Assembly: GCF_002355835.1 (NCBI RefSeq)
Contig: NZ_AP017459.1
Span: 930,001-994,000, forward strand
Reading direction: 5' to 3'
Length of the DNA stretch: 64,000 bases
From: Candidatus Endomicrobiellum trichonymphae
Lineage (GTDB): Bacteria > Elusimicrobiota > Endomicrobiia > Endomicrobiales > Endomicrobiaceae
This document shows positions 56,869-64,000 of this stretch, one piece after another (positions within the stretch are counted from its first letter, which is position 1; each line of letters begins with the position of its first letter). The notes beneath the pieces were generated by a model. It saw nothing but the letters and a program-made list of their open reading frames with translations. It was not told where the DNA came from and did no database searches. A program made the position numbers and the translations under genes.

Positions 56869-59091
56869 ATGTCAAAATATTTAGTTATAGTTGAATCTCC
56901 CACAAAAGAAAAAACAATATCAAAAATTTTAGGTAAAGATTTTACCGTAAAAAGTTCTTATGGACATATAAGAGATCTGCCTAAAAATAAACTCGGCATC
57001 GATATTGAAGACAATTTTAAACCGACATATAAAAACATATCAAAATCTAAAAAGCTTATATCAGACCTGAAAAAAAAAGCTGAAAATTCCGACAAAATTT
57101 ATCTTGCCACCGACTTTGACCGCGAAGGAGAAGCCATTGCATGGCATTTAAAAGAAGCATTAAAACTTCCGGAATCTAAAATTTCAAGAATAACGTTCCA
57201 CGAGATTACGACCGAAGCAATTCTTAAAGCCGTAAAACATCCTAGAAATCTGGATATGAAGCTTGTAAACAGCCAGCAGGCGCGCAGAATTTTAGACAGG
57301 CTCGTAGGCTATAAACTTTCTCCACTTTTATGGAAAAAAGTAAAGCCCGGACTTTCCGCTGGAAGAGTTCAGTCCGTAGCCGTAATGCTTATATGCAAGA
57401 GAGAAGAAGAATTTAAAAGTTTTATTCCGGTAGAATACTGGAGCATCGAAGCAGAACTGTCAAAACTTGAAGAAAACACAACGCCTTTTAAGTCGCTACT
57501 TTTTTCAAAAAACGACGTAAAATTCGATAAACTCTCAGTAAAAAACAAAGAGCAGTCCGATGAAACATTAAAAGAACTTGAAGGTGCAAAATACATTGTA
57601 AAGTCGGTTGAAACAAAACAGCGCAAACGCTCTCCCTATGCGCCTTACACCACTTCAACAATGCAGCAAGATGCTTCAAGAAAACTCGGTTTTTCAGCTT
57701 CAAAAACAATGTCTGTAGCACAGAAACTCTATGAAGGCGTTCATATCGGCAACAGCACAAACGCCGGACTTATAACTTATATGAGAACCGATTCTTTAAA
57801 TATTGCAAAAAGCGTTCAGAGCGAAACGTTAAAATTCATAGAGTATTCTTATGGAAGCAATTTTCTCCCCAAAATTCCTAGAATTTATAAAACAAAAACC
57901 AAAGGAGCGCAAGAAGCACACGAAGCGATAAGACCTATCTCTCCAAACAGGATACCGTCGGAGGTAAAGCAATATTTATCGGAAGATGAATTAAAACTTT
58001 ACAATTTAATATGGAAAAGATTTTTGGCAAGCCAGATGGCAGATGCGGTTTATAATACCGTAACAGCGGAAATCTTGGCAAAAGACTATTTGTTTAAGTC
58101 GTTAGAAAGCACATTAATTTTTGACGGATTTCTGAAAGTTTACAATGCGGACGACGATGAAAAAGAGACAAAAAAGCTCCCTTCTTTAAAAAGCGGCGAA
58201 CAGTTAAATCTCTTACGGCTGCTTCCCTTGCAGCACTTTACAGAACCACCACCGCTCTATGACGTAGCAAGTTTAATTAAAGCTCTTGAAGAACACGGCA
58301 TAGGAAGGCCGTCGACTTACGCTCCTACTATTAAAACTATTCTGGACAGATTATACGTTCATCTTGACGGCAAAAAATTTGTTCCTACAAATCGCGGCAT
58401 TGTCGTAAACAACGTTTTAAAAGATCATTTCGGGAACATAATTAACGTTGAGTTTACCGCGAGCGTTGAAGAAAAACTTGATAAAATTGCAGAAGACAAA
58501 GCTGTGTGGCAAAACGTTTTAAAAGATTTTTATAAACCGTTTGAAAAAGATTTAAGCGAAGCAGAAAAAAACCTGCAAAAGCAAAAAGTTCAGGCACAGC
58601 AAACTTCTGAAATATGTCCCAACTGCGGAAAAAATATGGTTATAAGATATTCTAGAAAAGTACAGTTTTTAGGATGTTCCGGATATCCGGAATGCAAAAC
58701 GACATTGTCTTTAGATAAAGATGGAAAAATTGCCGCAGCTCCACGGGAAACAGATATGAAATGTGATAAGTGCGGAAGTCATCTGATTAAAAAAACAGGA
58801 TTTGCGGGGAAACAATATCTTTCATGTAAAAATTATCTGGAATGCAAAACTTTATACAATATTAATAAAGACGGAAACATGATAATCTATCCCGAGCCTG
58901 AGCATACGGATATAAAATGCAATAAATGTGGTTCGGAAATGCTTAAAAAAATAGGTAAAAGAGGACCGTTTCTCACCTGTTCGGCATTCCCGAAATGTAG
59001 GAATTTACAATGGATCAAAACGAACAAAACTCCGAAATCAAAAACATACAAGACGGTAAAGCTTTCGGAAAAGAAAACAACGAAAAAATAG
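56869..59091 (+). CDS. topA: DNA topoisomerase I
   Basis: Type IA topoisomerase that relaxes negative supercoils. 740 aa from the ATG at 56869 (AAGGGA nine bases before); the TTG at 56842 overlapping dprA is not needed. Toprim domain YLVIVESPTKEKTI (about residues 4-17) and the acidic DFDREGEAIAW (about 84-94). The active-site tyrosine is in LITYMRTDSLNI (about 303-314). Three C-terminal zinc ribbons begin at CPNCGKN, CDKCGSH and CNKCGSE (about 583, 630 and 682), then a basic tail. Intact. Confidence 0.97.
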   Translation: MSKYLVIVESPTKEKTISKILGKDFTVKSSYGHIRDLPKNKLGIDIEDNFKPTYKNISKSKKLISDLKKKAENSDKIYLATDFDREGEAIAWHLKEALKLPESKISRITFHEITTEAILKAVKHPRNLDMKLVNSQQARRILDRLVGYKLSPLLWKKVKPGLSAGRVQSVAVMLICKREEEFKSFIPVEYWSIEAELSKLEENTTPFKSLLFSKNDVKFDKLSVKNKEQSDETLKELEGAKYIVKSVETKQRKRSPYAPYTTSTMQQDASRKLGFSASKTMSVAQKLYEGVHIGNSTNAGLITYMRTDSLNIAKSVQSETLKFIEYSYGSNFLPKIPRIYKTKTKGAQEAHEAIRPISPNRIPSEVKQYLSEDELKLYNLIWKRFLASQMADAVYNTVTAEILAKDYLFKSLESTLIFDGFLKVYNADDDEKETKKLPSLKSGEQLNLLRLLPLQHFTEPPPLYDVASLIKALEEHGIGRPSTYAPTIKTILDRLYVHLDGKKFVPTNRGIVVNNVLKDHFGNIINVEFTASVEEKLDKIAEDKAVWQNVLKDFYKPFEKDLSEAEKNLQKQKVQAQQTSEICPNCGKNMVIRYSRKVQFLGCSGYPECKTTLSLDKDGKIAAAPRETDMKCDKCGSHLIKKTGFAGKQYLSCKNYLECKTLYNINKDGNMIIYPEPEHTDIKCNKCGSEMLKKIGKRGPFLTCSAFPKCRNLQWIKTNKTPKSKTYKTVKLSEKKTTKK

Positions 59092-59954
59092 ATTCTTTTG
59101 AAAAGTATCTTAATGCCGAGCGGAATTTTTCTGCGCATACTTTAAGGGCTTACAAAAGAGATATATCTGACTTTGCACTCTTTTTACAAAAGAAACGACT
59201 AAATTTCTCACATGCCGGTAAACGCGATATAAGAGAATTTTTGGAAGAACTCGGCAATAAAAAATTAAGCAGAGCGACTCTCGCGAGAAAACTTGCGGTT
59301 CTGCACTCTTTCTACAAATTTCTAATAATCAATAAAATTATTAAAGAAAATTTCATAGAAAGCATGCCGGCAAGTCTGAAAAAAGATAAAAAAGTCCCGT
59401 CATTTTTAACAGAAAATGAAATGCAGATGCTCCTAAACCTGCCCGACTTAAAACCGCGCGACAGAGCAATGATTGAACTTTTTTACTCGTGCGGTTTGAG
59501 AATTGAAGAGCTGGTAAGTTTAGATTTAAAAAATATAGATTTTATATCAAATGTCGTCACTGTAACAGGCAAAAGAAATAAAGAAAGAATTGTCCCGGTA
59601 GGAGATATCTGTCTGCACGCGATAAAAGATTACATAAACAAACGCCGCAATCTCGGTCTCCCTTATGATATAAGATCGCCGGTATTTTTAAGCGACCGCG
59701 CAAAAAGACTCGGACAGAGAACCGCAAGAAGAATTTTACACAGATATTTCGTCAAAGCAGGCTTTACAAAAAAAGTAAGCCCGCACACTTTAAGACACAC
59801 ATTTGCAACCCACATTCTTGACAGAGGCTGCGATTTGAGAAGCGTTCAGGAAATGTTAGGTCACAAAAATCTTTCCTCAACGCAAATTTATACGCATGTG
59901 ACAATAGAAAGCTTGAAAAAAGTCTACAAAGAGACACATCCGAGAGCAAAATAA
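59010..59954 (+). CDS. xerC: Tyrosine recombinase XerC-like
   Basis: 314 aa. The only start codon in frame is the ATG at 59010, inside topA, giving an 82-base overlap in another frame. The conserved fold begins at about residue 29 (SFEKYLNAERNFSAHTLRAY). Catalytic residues: CGLRIEELVSL (Arg, about 168-178), HTLRHTFATHIL (about 263-274), LGHKNLSSTQIYTH with the nucleophile Tyr (about 287-300). It partners the XerD-like protein at 31.4 kb. Position after topA favours the XerC assignment. Confidence 0.88.
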   Translation: MDQNEQNSEIKNIQDGKAFGKENNEKIDSFEKYLNAERNFSAHTLRAYKRDISDFALFLQKKRLNFSHAGKRDIREFLEELGNKKLSRATLARKLAVLHSFYKFLIINKIIKENFIESMPASLKKDKKVPSFLTENEMQMLLNLPDLKPRDRAMIELFYSCGLRIEELVSLDLKNIDFISNVVTVTGKRNKERIVPVGDICLHAIKDYINKRRNLGLPYDIRSPVFLSDRAKRLGQRTARRILHRYFVKAGFTKKVSPHTLRHTFATHILDRGCDLRSVQEMLGHKNLSSTQIYTHVTIESLKKVYKETHPRAK

Positions 59955-60071
59955 TCGCAATATAACGGACAAAGCCGCCAAGTATAGAAGAAAAAAATAT
60001 ACGCAACTTACGTTATGTCTATTTTTTAAAACTGCAAACTCCGAAATAAACTTTTGAGGGTTAATAAAATC

Positions 60072-60932
60072 ATGAAAGAAAAAGATCAGCTTAAACTTTT
60101 AATAGAAGAAACCGGCTATGAACAAGCTGAAGCAGAAATTGTTCTTTCCCTCTCCGGCAATAACATTGAAAAAGCTATATATACGATAGGACTCCTTTTA
60201 AAATTTATCACCGTATTTAAGATATTTCCAAAAGAAAACATTTACGGTCTTATACATATAGCAGTAAATATGAAAACGCATGATATTTTCGCACAATCCG
60301 GCCATATACGAGATATCTGCAAACATAGACTGGTTTTCTTTTGAAAAAGCAATTTTCTCAGCGCGTTTAGACGCAGGCGCAATGGAAAATTACACTCAAA
60401 AAATTGAAGAAAATTTAAAAATACATACGCAGCAGTCAATTAAAGCAACCAGCATTATATCAAAAGAAGAGATTTCAACAATAATTAAAACTTTTTTCCA
60501 TCCCGTTACCATTGAAATGGAAACCGTAAATGAAGAATTGAATCTTACACAGTTTAAAAAACTTCCAGATTATAATACAAAACAAAATGAAATTTCTTTT
60601 GCAGGATACGATTTAGGATTTGTAAAACTTGACGTCAAAATACTGGAAGATCCCAGCGGCAAACCAGCAGAAAAAATTGCGGAGAGCGATACAGTGCTGT
60701 CCATTATATATAGCGCATTATCTTGCGCATCTGACAGGCGGAAGAAAAAACGGCATCATGATTCCGCTTCCGGCCAATGGTAAAAAAAATATATTCTAAA
60801 AATAATGATTTTGAAATACATCTGCATTACGCACCATCTATAACAGGTCTTGCAAAAATTAAGAGCGGCATCAAATTAAAAGTTTTAGAAACAAAAAGCC
60901 AGCTGTGGTGGAAAAAGATAATACACTGGTAA
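60072..60932 (+). pseudogene. UBA-like domain protein of unknown function, two frameshifts
   Basis: ATG 60072 behind GAGGG. The first frame, LKLLIEETGYEQAEAEIVLS with LSGNNIEKAIYTIG, is a UBA-like helical domain of the kind found in EF-Ts. At about 60285 a T-tract is one base short; the reading moves to the frame SHNPAIYEISANIDWFSFEK and on to about 60710. After a second lesion it continues AHLTGGRKNGIMIPLPANGK to IIHW at 60932. The reconstructed protein is about 285 aa. I do not recognise the rest of it. Confidence 0.6.
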
Positions 60933-61089
60933 ATTAAGCGTTTTTTATTTATGCTTCAACATTATCTGAATGTTTACGAACGCTTATTAAAGGATAAAAT
61001 TATCGGAGTTTTTTACATAATCTCTTAGACAGCACACGGAAATTTAAGTTTTGAAATAAAACAACACTAACAAAGGAGCAATTTAATAT

Positions 61090-61756
61090 ATGATCAAACT
61101 AATTTGCACTTCAAATAATTACTCATACTCAGAAGTGTCCGCATTGCAGGGAAGCTGGTATCGTTAAAACTTCTACTTGTAGTCCCCGAAAAAAGTATTG
61201 ATACGCCTGACTACAAAAAAGAAAAAAAATACTTCTCCTTTATTTTTCAATGCGATGTATCTTGCAGCAAAATAATAGTTGCAATATATAAAAGAAATAG
61301 AATATTATCTTTATAACTATAAATATCCCCATTATTATCCGAAAGATGAATTTTTATCACCTGTGTTCAGTGATATCATAAGCGCATTGTCTCCAAACTT
61401 TATTGAAATCTATAAACAATCTGCAATAGCTTAACACTATAAATGTAAAGATATCGCAGGTGCAGGATACAGAAAAGCATTGGAATTTATTGTAAAAGAT
61501 TATGCCATTAAATATAGTAATGAAACTGACAGTGATAAAATTAAAACTATGCTTTTAAGTAAAGTAATAGAACCATACATAAAATTCTCTAAATTGAATC
61601 AAAAGAGCAGCATGGCTCGGAAACGATGAAGTTCATTATGAAAAATGGGGAAATGAAAATATATAAACATTAAAAAAAGCACTTTCGATATCTTTAAGAG
61701 ATATCGAAAGTGCAGTGGAAGCCGCAGATATTATTGATAGAATGCCAGAAAAATAA
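61090..61756 (+). pseudogene. DUF4145-like protein, degenerate
   Basis: A good ribosome site (AAAGGAG) and ATG at 61090 lead into a chain of frames with stops. The readable core is YYPKDEFLSPVFSDIISALS (about 61340-61400), DIAGAGYRKALEFIVKDYAI (about 61453-61512) and, after slips, WLGNDEVHYEKWENENI (about 61615-61665) and LRDIESAVEAADII (about 61695-61737). GxGYRKALEFLVKD and GNDxxHY are typical of DUF4145 domains, which often accompany restriction and other defence genes. Confidence 0.6.
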
Positions 61757-62288
61757 TAGGTGTAATATAAGTGAAATTCAGCCAAATGACAAGTGATTTA
61801 TATTGTCATAAGATTGAGATTTATATCAAACTTATGAGACTGATGATGAAAATATAGTTAATGTATCCGATATAAAATAAATTATGCGGAAAAATTCAAG
61901 ATGTTAATTTGTGCTTTTTATATAACATTAGCGATATCAAACAAAGATATTAATGATTATTTTCATTTATACTTTTTCAAAAAGAATATTTGATAAAAAA
62001 TTAAGAATTGATGTAGGTACTCAAAAATACTTTAGTCCTGATGTTAATATACACGCGACGAAAATATAAGAAATTTTTTAGAGAAGCTTAAAACTATAAT
62101 ACATTAATTTTCCAAATGGGAAACTTCAAGAATTATAGCTGTCATAAGACGAAATTAAGATTATACCAGTCAATTAATAAAGATTCTTTACAAGCCAAAC
62201 AAGCGGTAAATTCAAATAAGACTGAAAGCATTAAGAAGCAAATAAAAAAAAGTCGGAATAGTTTATCAAAATAAGTAAGTATACTGTT
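61757..62288 (+). other. Decayed stretch, not recognised
   Basis: Short plus-strand fragments (for example LRIDVGTQKYFSPDVNIHAT near 62000-62060) separated by stops. It could be the missing methyltransferase or specificity part of the adjacent restriction locus, but nothing supports that directly. Confidence 0.3.
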
Positions 62289-63560
62289 ATGAATATTTGG
62301 ATATTAACAGAAGAACGTCCAAAAATAGAAGTCTTAAAGCAGATATTAAATAAATTTGCAACAGATAGAAATTCCTGTGCTTTTATCGATAACTTGCGAA
62401 TTTTGCCTGTTTTGAAAAACAACAAATTTGTTTTTACCTACGAAGTCATAAATTTTAGATGTAATAAAGTAGATAAAGCTTTTATAAAAACAGTCAGCGG
62501 ATATTCGAGTTTTGTCGACTTCCTAGTCTTTTTTCAAGATGAAGAACCTTCTCTAAAAGATAAGCCAGTGTCTATGCCATTGAAGAAGCAGAAACAGCGA
62601 TATTTATCAAAGATGCTCTAAATTTGTATTTTTACATCATTATTATCCTGCCGTAAAAATGATAATGCTTTATAATCTGCATATTGTCAAAAGAGAAAAA
62701 CAAAGCTAAACAAATATTTTTGGCACAAGAATGCTTTTGACACTAGGAAAGCAACTTGATTCAGACAGATTTATTCCTTTTTCATCTATAAAAGAATTGA
62801 TAGATTTCAAAGAACAAATGAGAAGTGCGCATAAAGGGAATGTCCCTATTACATTAGCGCAAAAACCAAACAGAATAGAAATATCCGATAGACTGATAAA
62901 ATCTGACAGTTTATCGCATGATCCAAATATAGGAGCTTTAAGCATAGTTTGTGCTGTTCTTAGAAAATTAGGTTGGAAAAATGATCTAGTACCAAGCACG
63001 GACTAAAGCAAAAGCATATAAAAGCAAATAATAAGTTTATTTTGATAGCTAATAAATTAGAAATACAACTCAAATATTTAATTTTGCCAAAAACAGAATT
63101 TTATCACAACTATTGGCACTATGAAAAAACTGGAGAAAAGTTAGGAACTATTTTTATCCATACAGTAGTTGAAAATTTTACAAAAGGCTATTCTATTTTT
63201 GAGAACCATGCAGGAAGCGAAAAAGGATACTTTATAACGGCAAAGGGAGAACATATACCGCTTGCTAAATATTCTGACAGAGAAAAATATAAGGCTGGAA
63301 ATAAAGATAAAATCATTCATATACCAGATTTAATTCTTATTGATTTTGGACACAGAGAAATTATAAATGTTGAGGGTAAAAAATACCAGTTTAGTCAAAA
63401 CAGCATCAATAAATTAAATAACTACGATTTTATTGAAAAGGATTATGGAGCAGTAGAACTAGTTGAATTTGAATATCTTAGATTTAAAAGTAATAACAAA
63501 GGCAAAAGCAAGACAAAAAAACATATTCAAGAACAATTATATATAGTTAAGAAATACTAA
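62289..63560 (+). pseudogene. Second type II restriction endonuclease, degenerate
   Basis: Three frames in order: MNIWILTEERPKIEVLKQIL (62289-62621), then after a slip near 62570 and broken sequence to 62700 the stretch MLLTLGKQLDSDRFIPFSSI to 63005. After a one-base slip at about 62995 comes KHGLKQKHIKANNKF into the last frame, ending at 63560. IPDLILIDFGHREIINVEGK (about 63320-63380) has the PD...ExK arrangement of a PD-(D/E)xK nuclease. The reconstructed size is about 420 aa. No intact methyltransferase is adjacent, so activity would be harmful and loss is expected. Which specificity family it belongs to cannot be told. Confidence 0.65.
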
Positions 63561-63665
63561 TATTTTTTATTTGACAGATAAAATTAAAATTATATCTATA
63601 TTACCGCTACGCAGAATAAATGAATAAAACGAATATTTATTTGTTGCTGATAAATGTTCCCGTTT

Positions 63666-63707
63666 AAAAAAGCAGCCTCCGGGCAAAAACGCGGAGGCTG
63701 CTTTTTT
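63666..63707. terminator. Strong bidirectional terminator
   Basis: A6-GCAGCCTCCG (63666-63681), 10-base loop, CGGAGGCTGC-T6 (63692-63707). The stem is a perfect 10 bp of mostly G-C flanked by A6 and T6, so it works on both strands. It ends groEL (stop at 63729) and anything arriving from the restriction remnant. Confidence 0.95.
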
Positions 63708-63728
63708 ATCTCAACAAACATCTCTATT

Positions 63729-64000
63729 TTAATATTCAGGCATCGGAGGCATTCCGCCGCCGCCAGGAAACTTCGGAGATTTCTCAGGAATGTCTGTTAC
63801 CAATGTTTCAGTCGTAAGAATAAGCGATGCTATTGAAGCGGCATTTTCCAACGCTGTTCTTGTTACTTTTGCAGGATCAACAATACCAGCCTTTATCATA
63901 TCAACATATTCGTTATTGTCCGCATCGTAACCAAAAGCTGTATCCTTTGAATTTTTAACTTTATCAACCACAACGGAAGCTTCAAGACCGGCATTTTCAA
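63729..64000 (-). CDS. groEL: Chaperonin GroEL, C-terminal part
   Basis: The last 90 codons of the 60-kDa chaperonin; the rest lies beyond the window. [17 protein letters not shown] (near the edge) and [20 protein letters not shown] with [15 protein letters not shown] match the equatorial domain. The tail is [13 protein letters not shown] instead of the usual GGM repeats. Typically the most abundant protein in intracellular symbionts. A strong terminator follows. Confidence 0.96.
   Translation of the reverse strand, partial: ENAGLEASVVVDKVKNSKDTAFGYDADNNEYVDMIKAGIVDPAKVTRTALENAASIASLILTTETLVTDIPEKSPKFPGGGGMPPMPEY

Noticed and set aside
1-64000. CRISPR array or rRNA genes
   Set aside because: No regularly spaced direct repeats of 20-40 bases and no rRNA-like conserved sequence were seen in the window.

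Overview
The window reads as part of a reduced, AT-rich (roughly one third G+C by eye) chromosome of a Gram-negative-type bacterium that makes its own amino acids while much accessory DNA decays. Outer-membrane machinery (tamB, lptF, lptG, lol remnants, beta-barrel remnants), diaminopimelate genes, gene orders such as lysS-lolE-lolD and dprA-topA-xerC, and many recent pseudogenes fit an intracellular Elusimicrobiota symbiont of the 'Candidatus Endomicrobium' type (termite-gut protist endosymbionts). That assignment is inference from recognised families and style; no marker gene was compared.

Layout. 0-16.5 kb: dapF, lysA, a shattered patatin-like phospholipase, argH, a very large tamB, ilvE, frameshifted lolD and lolE, lysS and a two-TM sensor-like protein. 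16.5-24.3 kb: an entire decayed tad/Flp pilus locus (PorV-like outer-membrane protein, tadC, tadB, cpaF, tadZ-like, cpaB, flp) with one intact comF, then a beta-barrel remnant. 24.5-30.9 kb, plus strand: lptF-lptG, then an intact compact operon cbiM-cbiN-larB-larC-larE: nickel uptake S-components plus synthesis of the nickel-pincer cofactor of lactate racemase, with no larA and no ECF ATPase in view. 31-38.4 kb: xerD, about 2.6 kb of wreckage, an MBL hydrolase, a secreted GH57-like protein and a divergent DUF4015 glycosidase pseudogene. 38.4-48 kb, minus strand: an aromatic amino-acid/isoprenoid cluster pheA-hisC-aroF-(tyrA)-aroA-plsC-ispH-(rpsA), in which tyrA is cut to 26 codons where a type II restriction-modification pair now sits, and the S1 gene is broken. 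48-55 kb: nth, suhB, tRNA-Asp, glyA, tsaC, argJ, argC. 55.7-64 kb: dprA, topA, xerC, three successive pseudogenes (UBA-like, DUF4145-like, a second type II restriction enzyme), a strong terminator and the 3' end of groEL.

How it works together: arginine (argC, argJ, argH), lysine/DAP (dapF, lysA), branched-chain, aromatic, histidine-type and glycine genes are intact, the profile of a nutritional symbiont. Surface and defence functions (Tad pili, Lol export, outer-membrane proteins, restriction enzymes, secreted hydrolases) are decaying. At least three frameshifts fall on poly(A) tracts short by exactly one base. Several promoters place the start codon only a few bases after the -10 box, implying leaderless mRNAs. 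The most interesting intact system is the larBCE-cbiMN operon with operator-like repeats upstream; the most informative scar is the R-M island in tyrA.
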